NCBI GenBank assembly: GCA_017430675.1
Contig: JAFRMM010000005.1
Location: 1-22,699 of the forward strand
Length of the DNA stretch: 22,699 bases
Direction: 5' to 3'
Origin: Prevotella sp.
GTDB lineage: Bacteria; Bacteroidota; Bacteroidia; Bacteroidales; Bacteroidaceae
Shown: positions 7,015 through 14,907 of the stretch, one piece after another
Layout: each line of letters opens with the position of its first letter
Numbering within the stretch: the stretch's first letter is position 1
The notes under the pieces: generated by a model
What the model was told of the DNA's origin: nothing
Databases searched by the model: none
Seen by the model: only the letters and a program-made list of their open reading frames with translations
Position numbers and translations under genes: made by a program

Positions 7015-8034
7015 TTAAAATTTTACTTTAAAAATATCCACAATGACCGATAACCCGCCCCAAAGTGCGAACAACGGTACCATTTCGAGGGCACAAAAGT
7101 ACAAAATAATTTGCAGAAAAACACGGTTTTGCTTAAAAAAGATGATGTAAGACTTGTAAAATGTCAGTATTTTAACCAAAACGAGTATGATTGCACAACA
7201 ATAAAAGGCATATTGTGCTGGGAAATGCAAATATGCGAACAAAAGGACGACGGGGAATAACAGTGCTCCTTCCATTGCGGTGAGGAAGAGTAGGGATGTC
7301 AGGAATTTTTCACTTTTCCTGTTGTCGAAGAAAACAGTGTTGACAGCATGATAGAGGCTGAAGCGCAATAGGAAATATACGACGAAGACTGCGACGAAGA
7401 TGCCTAACAGGGCATATTCCGATGGCAGGATATAAGTCTCGGAGGTATAGGTTATTGTATATAAGTAGTACATGAGCCCATATACCAGACATGCCAGTCC
7501 CACGAAGACAAGTTGGAACTTCATCTCATTTCCTGTCTCAGTGATGACACGGTCCTCCCTTTGAAAATAGAAGAAGTCTTTTAACTGCTTGACAATGAAG
7601 CCAGAGATCCTGGACAAGGTGAAAGCGATGAACAGGAAGCAGATCAGGAGCAATCCTGTGATGACATCGTCGTTGTTGATGACGTAGGGGACGGGGTCGC
7701 CAGCCACGCCATAACTGTCGCTTCTCAGTTCCTCATGATACAGTGAGTCGTTGGAAAAGAAATTCTCCCGGTAATACTGGGGGATGCTGACAGCCTTCAG
7801 GTCACGTGGGATATCTTCTCCTGGCAGGTGAAGGGTGTCAGGCTGTCCACTGTAGCGGATCTCTACGGGCTTCAACCAGGCCTGGATGGCAGAGTCCTGC
7901 TGGGCTGGGGTAGCATCCTTAGGCAACAACCGCAGCACCTGATAGGGTGTCTGCGGTCTTGTCGTTTGCCGGGTCGCGGTATCTATTTCCGTGACGGGGA
8001 CTATCTTTAGGATACTGTCCTGCCCTGTTACCAT
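7015..8034 (-). CDS. DUF4271 integral membrane protein
   Basis: A 339-residue protein. About 125 hydrophilic N-terminal residues lack a classical signal peptide. They are followed by roughly six membrane segments, beginning with VITGLLLICFLFIAFTL and including FQLVFVGLACLVYGLMYYL, YALLGIFVAVFVVYFLL and IILYFCALEMVPLFALW. This is the layout of the Bacteroidetes-specific DUF4271 family, whose biochemical function is unknown to me. It starts 3 nt after the metK stop and ends 7 nt before the hemD-like ATG, so it is translationally close to both. Its constant association with the HemD-like gene hints at a shared role, but this is inference. Confidence 0.85.
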   Translation of the reverse strand: MVTGQDSILKIVPVTEIDTATRQTTRPQTPYQVLRLLPKDATPAQQDSAIQAWLKPVEIRYSGQPDTLHLPGEDIPRDLKAVSIPQYYRENFFSNDSLYHEELRSDSYGVAGDPVPYVINNDDVITGLLLICFLFIAFTLSRISGFIVKQLKDFFYFQREDRVITETGNEMKFQLVFVGLACLVYGLMYYLYTITYTSETYILPSEYALLGIFVAVFVVYFLLRFSLYHAVNTVFFDNRKSEKFLTSLLFLTAMEGALLFPVVLLFAYLHFPAQYAFYCCAIILVLVKILTFYKSYIIFFKQNRVFLQIILYFCALEMVPLFALWGGLSVIVDIFKVKF

Positions 8035-8037
8035 GCC

Positions 8038-9300
8038 TTATGCTAAGCCGAACGCCTTGCGGATATCTTCTACACGATCCAGTTTCTCCCAGGTGAAGAG
8101 TTCTACGTCGATGGTCTTTGTCGGGTGATAGTGGCTGGTGAAGGTCTTCTTGACCGTCTCGGGCTGACGGCCCATGTGGCCGTAGGCTGCCGTCTCACTG
8201 TACATGGGCTGGCGCAGTTTGAGCGTACGCTCGATAGCCTTCGGACGGAGGTCGAAGAGTTGTTCGATTTTCTTGGCGATCTCACCGTCGCTGATATTCA
8301 CCTTGCTGCGGCCGTAGGTGTTCACGTAGATGTTCATGGGCTTGGCCACGCCAATGGCGTAACTCACCTGTACCAACATCTCGTCAGCCACACCAGCCGC
8401 CACCATGTTCTTCGCGATATGACGGGCTGCATAGGCAGCCGAGCGATCCACCTTCGAGGAGTCTTTGCCAGAGAAGGCACCACCACCGTGGGCGCCCTTG
8501 CCGCCGTAGGTATCGACGATGATCTTACGGCCTGTCAGACCCGTGTCACCGTGAGGACCGCCAATGACGAACTTGCCCGTGGGGTTCACGTAGTATTTGA
8601 TGTCCAGACCGAACAGGTCCAATACTTTCTGCGAATGGATCTGCTGTTTGACCCTGGGAATCAGGATGTTGATGACATCGTCCTTGATCCTGCCGAGCAT
8701 CTTCTCGTCGTCGGGGTCGAACTCGTCGTGCTGGGTGGAGACGACGATCGTGTCGATGCGCTCGGGAATACCCTCGTCGCTATACTGGATGGTCACCTGG
8801 CTCTTGGCATCGGGACGCAGATAGGTCATCTCCTTACCCTCCTTGCGGATGTCGGCCAGCGTGCGCATGATCAGGTGGGCCAGGTCAAGGCTCACGGGCA
8901 TATAGTTCTCCGTCTCGTTGGTGGCGTAACCGAACATCATACCCTGGTCGCCGGCTCCCTGTTCGTCCTCGTTGCCGTTATCCACACCACGGTTGATGTC
9001 GGCACTCTGCTCGTGGATGGCACTGAGGATGCCACATGAGTTACCGTCGAACTGGTACTCGGCCTTGGTGTAGCCAATACGTTTGACTGTTTCGCGGGCG
9101 ATGGTCTGCAAGTCGATATACACCTCACTGCGCACCTCACCCATGATGACCACCTGACCAGTTGTCACGAAAGTCTCACAGGCCACGCGGGCCTTGTCGT
9201 CATAAGCCAAAAACTGATCCAGGATGGCATCACTGATCTGGTCGGCTACCTTGTCGGGATGGCCTTCTGATACTGATTCTGATGAAAACAAATATGACAT
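8038..9300 (-). CDS. metK: S-adenosylmethionine synthase
   Basis: A 420-residue enzyme that makes SAM from ATP and methionine. Family motifs are intact: [17 protein letters not shown] at the N terminus, [14 protein letters not shown] in the middle, and the phosphate-binding [19 protein letters not shown]. It is longer than the ~384-residue E. coli enzyme, which is usual for Bacteroidetes; the extra residues lie mainly in the C-terminal third. It heads the run metK-DUF4271-hemD-rnpA-yidD. The leader is under 25 nt, so there is no room for a SAM riboswitch. A TACCTTTG -7 box lies 18 nt upstream of the ATG, right next to the xerD stop codon. Confidence 0.98.
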   Translation of the reverse strand: MSYLFSSESVSEGHPDKVADQISDAILDQFLAYDDKARVACETFVTTGQVVIMGEVRSEVYIDLQTIARETVKRIGYTKAEYQFDGNSCGILSAIHEQSADINRGVDNGNEDEQGAGDQGMMFGYATNETENYMPVSLDLAHLIMRTLADIRKEGKEMTYLRPDAKSQVTIQYSDEGIPERIDTIVVSTQHDEFDPDDEKMLGRIKDDVINILIPRVKQQIHSQKVLDLFGLDIKYYVNPTGKFVIGGPHGDTGLTGRKIIVDTYGGKGAHGGGAFSGKDSSKVDRSAAYAARHIAKNMVAAGVADEMLVQVSYAIGVAKPMNIYVNTYGRSKVNISDGEIAKKIEQLFDLRPKAIERTLKLRQPMYSETAAYGHMGRQPETVKKTFTSHYHPTKTIDVELFTWEKLDRVEDIRKAFGLA

Positions 9301-9317
9301 ATTCTAAATTTTGGGTG

Positions 9318-9325
9318 CAAAGGTA
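9318..9325 (-). promoter_or_regulatory. Predicted metK promoter, -7 box
   Basis: The minus strand reads TACCTTTG followed by CACCC, matching TAnnTTTG. It begins at the base directly after the xerD stop codon (9328-9326), so the rest of the promoter would lie within the last codons of xerD. No TTTG is seen at -33. Confidence 0.6.
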
Positions 9326-10225
9326 CTACTTTTTTTTGATATTACGCGGATGATGCTCTAAAATTTCACGGCGTAGCGTGGAAGTGTCGATGTGTGTGTA
9401 GATCTCCGTGGTGCCGATGCTCTCATGGCCGAGCAGGGCCTGGATAACACGCAGGTCGGCACCGCCCTCCAGCAAGGCGGTGGCGAAGGAGTGGCGCAGC
9501 GTGTGGGGGGAGATGGTCTTCTGGATACCCGCCATGTCGGCCTGGCGCTTGATCATGATGAGGATCATGGTGCGCGTCAGGTGCTTGCCGTAGCGGTTCA
9601 GGAACACGTAGTCCTCCTCTCCGGGTTTGATGGTCATGTGCTGACGGTCGTCAAACCAGAACTGCAACTCCTGGATGGCCCGCTTCGAGATGGGCACCAG
9701 CCGTTCCTTGGATCCCTTGCCGAACACCCGCACGAACTCCTCGTCGAAATAGAGGCTCGACAGTTTCAGGTTGACCAGTTCGCTGACGCGCAGACCGCAG
9801 GAGAACAGCACCTCGATGATGGCCCTGTTCCTGTGCCCCTCCCATTTCGAGAGGTCGATGCTCGCCTCCAGTCTGTCAATCTCCTCTGGCGACAGCACTT
9901 CGGGCAGGTGCTCGCCGATCTGCGGCGACTCCAACAGTTCTGTCGGGTCGTCCTCGCGGTAGCCGTCAAGTTGCAGAAAACGGAAGAAGGAGCGCACGCC
10001 ACTCAGGATGCGGCACTGTGAACGGGGATGGATGCCGATGTCGTGCAGCCCTGCCGAGAAGTGTTCCAAGTCTTCAAGGGTCACCTCCAGCACGTCCTTC
10101 TCTTCCCGCTCCAGGTAGTCCAGGAGTTTCCTGAGGTCACGCTGATAGGCATCGAGCGTATTGCCCGACATGTTGCGCTGCAGTTTCAGGTAGCGCACAT
10201 AGCCTCTGACTACGTCCTTCTCCAT
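9326..10225 (-). CDS. xerD: Tyrosine recombinase XerD
   Basis: A 299-residue site-specific recombinase with an N-terminal SAM-like core-binding domain (about 1-90) and a C-terminal catalytic domain. The active-site set is complete: R146 (CGLRVSEL), K170 (FGKGSKER), H241 and R244 (HTLRHSFAT), H267 (LGHESIGTTEIYTH) and nucleophile Y276. The ending near EHHPR is typical of XerD, which with XerC resolves chromosome dimers at dif. An alternative is the XerC-type paralog; the tail favours XerD. I see no dif-like site or invertible cassette beside it apart from the mirrored promoter repeat at 10231-10296. It is divergent from aroQ, a common arrangement in the phylum. Confidence 0.92.
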   Translation of the reverse strand: MEKDVVRGYVRYLKLQRNMSGNTLDAYQRDLRKLLDYLEREEKDVLEVTLEDLEHFSAGLHDIGIHPRSQCRILSGVRSFFRFLQLDGYREDDPTELLESPQIGEHLPEVLSPEEIDRLEASIDLSKWEGHRNRAIIEVLFSCGLRVSELVNLKLSSLYFDEEFVRVFGKGSKERLVPISKRAIQELQFWFDDRQHMTIKPGEEDYVFLNRYGKHLTRTMILIMIKRQADMAGIQKTISPHTLRHSFATALLEGGADLRVIQALLGHESIGTTEIYTHIDTSTLRREILEHHPRNIKKK

Positions 10226-10233
10226 ATTTTGTG

Positions 10234-10241
10234 CAAAGGTA
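10234..10241 (-). promoter_or_regulatory. Predicted xerD promoter, -7 box
   Basis: The minus strand reads TACCTTTG then CAC, ending 8 bp before the xerD ATG at 10225. The transcript would be leaderless or nearly so. It is the mirror image of the aroQ -7 box. Confidence 0.65.
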
Positions 10242-10285
10242 CGAAATAATTGTGAATATTGATTTATGATTTAAGAATAATTTCG

Positions 10286-10293
10286 TACCTTTG
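10286..10293 (+). promoter_or_regulatory. Predicted aroQ operon promoter, -7 box
   Basis: TACCTTTG is followed by CACCC, with a weak TTTA at -33 (10263-10266, 19-bp spacing). The aroQ ATG at 10317 lies 23 bp downstream. It would drive the aroQ to RmlD-like gene run. Confidence 0.7.
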
Positions 10294-10316
10294 CACCCGT
10301 ATTAATATAATAAGGT

Positions 10317-10742
10317 ATGAAGATCCAGATTATCAATGGCCCGAACCTCAATCTGTTGGGGAAGCGGGAACCGGGAATCTATGGCTCGTCGTCGTTTGAT
10401 GAGTATCTGCCGCAACTGCGGCAGAAGTACCCTGATGTGCAGATCGACTACTATCAGAGCAATATCGAGGGCGAGTTGATCGACAAGATGCAGGAGGTGG
10501 GCTTCAGTTACGACGGTATCGTCCTGAATGCGGGTGCCTATACCCATACCAGCGTGGCCTTGCAGGACTGCATCCGTTCGCTGAAGAGCCCCGTCATCGA
10601 GGTACATATCTCGAATGTCCACAAGCGCGAGGAGTTCCGCCACAAGTCGTTGATCTCCTGTGCCTGCCTGGGTGTCATCTGCGGCTTCGGGCTCGACTCC
10701 TATCGCCTGGCCGTTGAGGCTATCATCACCAGTAAGGGATGA
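10317..10742 (+). CDS. aroQ: 3-dehydroquinate dehydratase, type II
   Basis: A 141-residue enzyme of the small dodecameric type II class, which dehydrates 3-dehydroquinate to 3-dehydroshikimate in the shikimate pathway. Signature residues are clear: the N-terminal block INGPNLNLLGKREPGIYG, with the catalytic Arg17 and Tyr22; then NAGAYTHTSVAL; then EVHISNVHKREEFR, carrying the catalytic His and Arg. The length is normal for the family. It is the first gene of the plus-strand operon and overlaps the next gene by ATGA, so translation is coupled. Confidence 0.97.
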   Translation: MKIQIINGPNLNLLGKREPGIYGSSSFDEYLPQLRQKYPDVQIDYYQSNIEGELIDKMQEVGFSYDGIVLNAGAYTHTSVALQDCIRSLKSPVIEVHISNVHKREEFRHKSLISCACLGVICGFGLDSYRLAVEAIITSKG

Positions 10743-11365
10743 CGCTCGACGACTATATCCTGCGGCACTCGGAGCCCGAGCCCGACTACCTCTACCGCCT
10801 CTGGCGGGCCACGAACGTCCATACCATCCACGGTCGTATGGCCAGCGGACACCTGCAAGGCCGGCTGCTGAAGATGCTCGTGGAGATGATCCGTCCGAAG
10901 ACGATCCTGGAGGTCGGCACGTTCAGCGGCTACAGTGCCATCTCCATGGCAGAGGGACTGCCCGACGGCGGACGGCTCTACACCTTCGAGATCAACGACG
11001 AGATGGAGGACTTCACCCGTCCGTGGATAGAGGGTTCTGCGGTGGCCGACAAGATCACGTTCATCATCGGCGATGCGCTGGCAGAGGCGCCGCGACTCGG
11101 CATCCAGTTCGATATGGCCTTCATCGACGGCGACAAGCGGACATACCGGGAGACCTACGAGATGGTGATGGGCATTCTGAAGCCTGGTGGGTTCATCCTC
11201 GCCGACAATACGCTCTGGGACGGCCATGTCGTGGATCAGGCCTACGACCACGACCGTCAGACACAGGGCATCTCGGATTTCAACGACTATATCGCCCGAG
11301 ATGACAGGGTAGAGCAGGTGATCCTCCCACTTCGTGACGGCCTCACGCTCATAAGAAAAAAGTAA
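10739..11365 (+). CDS. SAM-dependent O-methyltransferase (Methyltransf_3, catechol OMT-like)
   Basis: A 208-residue class I methyltransferase. SAM motif I is ILEVGTFSGYSAISMAEGL (about residues 57-75). The acidic residue that binds the ribose is in FEINDEM. The divalent metal ligands expected of the cation-dependent family are IDGDK and ADNTLW. It resembles small bacterial O-methyltransferases and caffeoyl-CoA or catechol OMTs; the acceptor substrate is unknown. It starts inside the aroQ stop codon and ends in AGAAAAAAGTAA, followed by an AAAAAAGGTA element 12 nt before rbfA. The aroQ link is conserved in the phylum but does not prove a shikimate-derived substrate. Confidence 0.9.
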   Translation: MTLDDYILRHSEPEPDYLYRLWRATNVHTIHGRMASGHLQGRLLKMLVEMIRPKTILEVGTFSGYSAISMAEGLPDGGRLYTFEINDEMEDFTRPWIEGSAVADKITFIIGDALAEAPRLGIQFDMAFIDGDKRTYRETYEMVMGILKPGGFILADNTLWDGHVVDQAYDHDRQTQGISDFNDYIARDDRVEQVILPLRDGLTLIRKK

Positions 11366-11377
11366 AAAAGGTATAAT

Positions 11378-11713
11378 ATGCAAGAGACAAGACAGAACAA
11401 GATAGCCCGACTGCTCCAGAAGGAACTCTCACTGATCTTCCAGCAACAGACCCGTGCCACGCATGGCACGATGGTCAGTGTCACCCGTACCAAGGTGTCG
11501 CCCGACCTCAGTATCTGCACTGCCTACCTCAGCATCTTCCCCTCGGAGAAGAGCCTGGAGATCCTGAACAATATCAATGCCAGCAACAAGGCTATCAGGT
11601 ATGAATTAGGTACGCGCGTGCGCAACCAGTTGCGTATCATCCCCGAGTTGCGGTTCTTCATCGACGACAGTCTCGACTACATCGAACGTATTGACGAACT
11701 GTTGAAAAAGTAA
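11378..11713 (+). CDS. rbfA: Ribosome-binding factor A
   Basis: A 111-residue protein with the RbfA KH-like fold. It begins QETRQNKIARLLQKELSLIFQ, continues MVSVTRTKVSPDLSICTAYLSIFP, and ends RNQLRIIPELRFFIDDSLDYIERIDELLKK. This last block (LRxxPELxFxxDxSxxxxxxIxxLL) is the family hallmark. RbfA binds the immature 30S subunit near helix 1 of 16S rRNA and is needed for late maturation and cold adaptation. The stop codon is part of an AAAAAGTAAAAAGGTA junction that also seems to serve the next gene as ribosome-binding region. Confidence 0.95.
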   Translation: MQETRQNKIARLLQKELSLIFQQQTRATHGTMVSVTRTKVSPDLSICTAYLSIFPSEKSLEILNNINASNKAIRYELGTRVRNQLRIIPELRFFIDDSLDYIERIDELLKK

Positions 11714-11725
11714 AAAGGTAAAAAG

Positions 11726-12955
11726 GTGAATTTTCCGTTCTACATCGCCCGGCGTTACCTCTTCTCGAAGAAATCCACCCACGCCATCAATGTCATCAGC
11801 GGCATCTCCGTCGTCGGGGTGGCCGTTGCTACGATGGCTCTGGTGGTGACGCTCAGCGTGTTCAACGGCTTCCACGACCTCGTGGCCTCCTTCTTCACCT
11901 CCTTCGACCCGCAACTGAAGGTCACGCCCCTGAAGGGTAAGACCGTGGCGGCCGACGATCCCGTGCTCACGCAGATCCGCCAACTGCCGCAGATCGAGGT
12001 GGCCACGGAGTGTGTCGAGGATCAGGCACTGGCGGTCTATAACGGTCGTCAGGCGATGGTCATCGTCAAGGGTGTCGATGACAACTTCGACCAACTTACG
12101 CATATCAATGAGATCCTGATTGGCGACGGTGAGTTCAGCCTCCATGCCGCCGACATGGACTACGGCATCCTCGGCATACGGTTGGCGGAGCAACTATCCA
12201 CGGGCTATACCTATGCCCATCCGCTGAAGATCTATGCCCCGAGGCGGGAGGGACAGTTCGACATGACCAATCCCTCGGACGCCTTCGAGGAAGACGAACT
12301 CTATTCGCCCAGCGTACTCTTCAACGTGAAACAGGCGAGGTACGACATGAACTATATCATCACCAGCATCGCCTTTGCCCGTCGTGTCTTCGGTCAGCAG
12401 GGCATGCTCTCCTCCCTGGAGTTGAGGCTGAAGCCCGGCAGCAACTTTGAGGCCGTGAAGTCGGAGATCAAAACCCTGTGCGGTGACCGCTTTGCTGTGA
12501 AGGACCGCTTCGAACAGCAGGACGACACCTTTAAGATCATGAAGATCGAGAAGTTCATCGCCTATATCTTCCTGACGTTCATCCTCATGGTGGCCTGTTT
12601 CAACATCATCGGCTCACTGTCGATGCTCATCATCGACAAGAAGGATGACGTGGTGACGCTCCGTAACCTCGGGGCCAGCGACAAGCAGATCGTCCGCATC
12701 TTCCTCTTTGAAGGCCGTCTGATCTCTGCCATCGGTGCCGTCGTCGGCATCCTGCTCGGCCTGTTGCTCTGCTGGCTCCAGCAGCAGTTCGGTCTCGTGG
12801 CCCTCGGCTCCAGCAGCGGCTCGTTCGTCGTCAATGCCTATCCCGTCAGCGTCCATCCCGAGGACATCGTGCTCGTCTTCATCACCGTCCTCGTCGTCGG
12901 CTTCCTCGCTGTCTGGTACCCCGTCCGCTATTTTGCCAAGCGTCTGCTGGCGTAG
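11726..12955 (+). CDS. FtsX/LolC-LolE family ABC transporter permease
   Basis: A 409-residue membrane protein starting at GTG (11726) right after tandem AAAAAGGT units. It has the LolC/E layout: an N-terminal segment (IARRYLFSKKSTHAINVISGISVVGVAVATMALVV in two parts) and a large periplasmic MacB-PCD-like domain (about 45-270). Three C-terminal membrane segments follow, with the coupling region DKKDDVVTLRNLGASDKQI between the first and second, and PVRYFAKRLL at the end. In LolCDE the permease extracts lipoproteins from the inner membrane for LolA. No LolD ATPase is encoded nearby, so the partner must lie elsewhere. LolE-like is the likeliest role; another FtsX-type exporter is possible. Confidence 0.88.
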   Translation: MNFPFYIARRYLFSKKSTHAINVISGISVVGVAVATMALVVTLSVFNGFHDLVASFFTSFDPQLKVTPLKGKTVAADDPVLTQIRQLPQIEVATECVEDQALAVYNGRQAMVIVKGVDDNFDQLTHINEILIGDGEFSLHAADMDYGILGIRLAEQLSTGYTYAHPLKIYAPRREGQFDMTNPSDAFEEDELYSPSVLFNVKQARYDMNYIITSIAFARRVFGQQGMLSSLELRLKPGSNFEAVKSEIKTLCGDRFAVKDRFEQQDDTFKIMKIEKFIAYIFLTFILMVACFNIIGSLSMLIIDKKDDVVTLRNLGASDKQIVRIFLFEGRLISAIGAVVGILLGLLLCWLQQQFGLVALGSSSGSFVVNAYPVSVHPEDIVLVFITVLVVGFLAVWYPVRYFAKRLLA

Positions 12956-12985
12956 TACTGTGTCAAGAACAAGAAAACAACATAT

Positions 12986-13897
12986 ATGGAAAAGAAAAAG
13001 ATCTATATCGCCGGTTGCGGCGGCATGCTCGGAGAGGCTTTCCACGAGCAGTTCAAGGATGACTACATCATCAAGTGTACGGACAAGGACGTAAATGCTG
13101 ACTGGCTCTCGTTCCTCGATTTCCGCGATTTCGACGCCTATCGCAAGGACGTCGAGGCGTTCCAGCCCGACTACCTCTTCCACCTCGGTGCCTACACCGA
13201 CCTGGAGTGGTGCGAGCAGAATGCTGACGAGACCTATCTCACCAATACCCTCTGCGTGGAGAACGCCGTCTATATCGCCAACGCACTGAACATCCCCCTG
13301 CTCTATATCAGCACGGCGGGCATCTTCGACGGCAAGAAGCCGCTCTACGACGACTGGGACCAGCCCAACCCCCTGGGCGTCTATGCCCGCTCGAAGTACA
13401 TGGGTGAGCGCTTCGTGGTTGAGAACGCCTTCCGCTACCTCGTCTGCCGTGCCGGCTGGATGATGGGCTCGGGCCCCTCGAAGGACAAGAAGTTCATCCA
13501 GAAGATCATGAAGCAACTGAAGGACGGCAAGAAGGAACTCTTCATCGTCAATGACAAGGACGGCACACCCACCTACACGCAGGACTTCGCCCGTACGGTG
13601 AAGAACCTCATCCAGAAGGAGTACTGGGGACTTTACAACTGTGTCTGCGGTGGTCAGACCAGCCGTCTGGAGGTCTGCCAGGAGATGCTGAGGATCCTCG
13701 GGCTGGAGCAGGAGGTGAAGATCAACGTGGTCACCTCAGAGTACTTCGCCAAGGAGTACTTCGCCGACCGTCCCGCCTCCGAGCGCCTCTGGACGCGTAA
13801 ACTCAACCTCCGTGGTGTCAGTGCCATGCGCGACTGGCACGTCGCCCTGAAGGACTACCTCGAGAATTACTACAAGGGCTACCTCGATAAGGAATAG
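12986..13897 (+). CDS. SDR-family sugar-nucleotide reductase/epimerase, RmlD-like
   Basis: A 303-residue extended short-chain dehydrogenase. The Rossmann dinucleotide motif is at the N terminus (IYIAGCGGMLGEAF). The catalytic YxxxK is YARSK, with an upstream Ser/Thr in LLYISTAGIFDG. The features DYLFHLGAYTDLEWCEQN and SKYMGERFV fit dTDP-4-dehydrorhamnose reductase (RmlD) or close NAD-dependent epimerases. No rmlA, rmlB or rmlC genes are present, so a dTDP-rhamnose role is not supported by context. It follows the permease by 30 nt and is the last gene of the plus-strand operon. Codon use looks like that of its GC-richer neighbours, so I see no sign of recent transfer. Confidence 0.82.
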   Translation: MEKKKIYIAGCGGMLGEAFHEQFKDDYIIKCTDKDVNADWLSFLDFRDFDAYRKDVEAFQPDYLFHLGAYTDLEWCEQNADETYLTNTLCVENAVYIANALNIPLLYISTAGIFDGKKPLYDDWDQPNPLGVYARSKYMGERFVVENAFRYLVCRAGWMMGSGPSKDKKFIQKIMKQLKDGKKELFIVNDKDGTPTYTQDFARTVKNLIQKEYWGLYNCVCGGQTSRLEVCQEMLRILGLEQEVKINVVTSEYFAKEYFADRPASERLWTRKLNLRGVSAMRDWHVALKDYLENYYKGYLDKE

Positions 13898-14073
13898 CGT
13901 TTCCTCCCACGCGCGCGGTAGAAGGTTAATCCGATCCTGATAGATGAGGTGTCGGATGTCAGGCGGTACTATTCCGTGCAATTCTATCGAGAATTCATTC
14001 GTACGGAGCCACTATAGAACAATATGGAGGCTCCGTAGGAAGACTTGGTGGCCCTTTTGAAACCTCAAACGGA
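13898..14073. other. Convergent intergenic gap with a perfect hairpin
   Basis: This 176-bp gap lies between the 3' ends of the RmlD-like gene (plus) and murI (minus). I see no convincing gene. It contains a 9-bp perfect inverted repeat, TACGGAGCC (14002-14010) with GGCTCCGTA (14029-14037), around an 18-nt loop. Neither strand has a U-tract after the stem, so it is not a classical intrinsic terminator, though it may still mark the transcript ends. Confidence 0.6.
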
Positions 14074-14907
14074 CTATCCTAAAGTAATATTCTCGACGGT
14101 GATGTCTTCGTGGAGGAAAACCTGTGCGGACTCCTTGAACTTGTCAGGATTCTCTGTGGTGAGGTAGTGGGTGGTGGCACCCTGGGAGCACTGCTGCTCG
14201 ATCTGCGGATGGCGCTCCAAGTAGGCTTTCAGACTGCTGGCCACGTATTCCCCCTGGGAGATGATGCGCACGCCTGCGGGTAGGTATTTCAGGATCTTCG
14301 GCATGAGTAGGGGATAATGGGTGCAGCCGAGAATGATGGCATCGATCTGGGGATCCTTCTGCATGATCTGGTCGATGCGCTTTTTCACGAAGTAGTCGGC
14401 ACCGGGGGAGTCGGCCTCGTTGTACTCGACGAGCGGCACCCAGAACGGACAGGCGACGCCTGTGACGGTGATGTCAGGGTGGAGTTTCTGGATCTCGAGG
14501 TTATAACTCTCGCTCTTGATGGTGCCCTCGGTGGCGAGCACACCGACATGCTTGGTGGTAGTGAGGTCGCCGATGACCTCTGCCGTGGGGCGGATGATGC
14601 CGAGCACGCGGCGCTCAGGGTCGATCTGCGGCAGGTCGTGCTGCTGGATGGTGCGCAGGGCCTTGGCCGAGGCAGTGTTGCAGCCTAATATGATCAGGTG
14701 GCAGCCCATCCCGAAGAGTTTCAGCACAGCCTGGCGCGTAAACTCATAGACCACGTCGAAACTGCGTGGTCCGTATGGGGCCCGGGCGTTGTCGCCCAGA
14801 TAGAGATAGTCGTATTGGGGAAGTTGCTGGCGGATACTGTGTAGAATGGTCAGTCCGCCGTAGCCGCTGTCGAAGACACCGATGGGGCCGGGACTACTTG
14901 AGAGCAT
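14074..14907 (-). CDS. murI: Glutamate racemase
   Basis: A 277-residue cofactor-independent racemase that supplies D-glutamate for peptidoglycan. The catalytic cysteines are both present: C76 in LGCNTASAKAL and C195 in ILGCTHYPLL with H197. The N-terminal GVFDSGYGGLT (D13, S14) and LGDNARAPYG are typical. The frame stays open further upstream, but that extension is a Ser/Thr/Pro-rich string overlapping the ompH gene and has no family similarity, so I chose ATG 14907, which overlaps the upstream ompH by 14 nt. It is the last gene of the BamA-Skp envelope operon, a placement conserved in Bacteroidetes. Confidence 0.95.
   Translation of the reverse strand: MLSSSPGPIGVFDSGYGGLTILHSIRQQLPQYDYLYLGDNARAPYGPRSFDVVYEFTRQAVLKLFGMGCHLIILGCNTASAKALRTIQQHDLPQIDPERRVLGIIRPTAEVIGDLTTTKHVGVLATEGTIKSESYNLEIQKLHPDITVTGVACPFWVPLVEYNEADSPGADYFVKKRIDQIMQKDPQIDAIILGCTHYPLLMPKILKYLPAGVRIISQGEYVASSLKAYLERHPQIEQQCSQGATTHYLTTENPDKFKESAQVFLHEDITVENITLG

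Larger units (their letters stand above)
10231..10296. repeat. 17-bp perfect inverted repeat carrying divergent xerD and aroQ -7 boxes
   Basis: Arms 10231-10247 (GTGCAAAGGTACGAAAT) and 10280-10296 (ATTTCGTACCTTTGCAC) are exact reverse complements separated by 32 bp. Each arm contains TACCTTTG facing outwards, toward xerD on the left and aroQ on the right. The 44 bp between the two -7 boxes must hold both -33 elements, which therefore overlap. Confidence 0.9.

Noticed and set aside
8125..9039. 304-codon open frame antisense to metK
   Set aside because: The opposite strand encodes an unmistakable MetK; the antisense translation has no family features.
9301..9325. Possible SAM riboswitch before metK
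   Set aside because: Only about 25 bp separate metK from xerD and the promoter box takes up part of that, so no aptamer can fit.
10248..10279. Invertible promoter switch next to a tyrosine recombinase
   Set aside because: The 32-bp spacer is very short for inversion, and inversion would leave both -7 boxes in place. The recombinase looks like housekeeping XerD. Kept only as something to check in long reads.
12614..13516. 300-codon open frame antisense to the permease and RmlD-like genes
   Set aside because: It spans two well-supported genes and their junction, and its Glu/Asp-rich composition is a shadow effect.
13956..14060. 34-codon plus-strand ORF in the convergent gap
   Set aside because: No promoter, no ribosome-binding region and a Trp/Arg-rich composition; it looks like chance.
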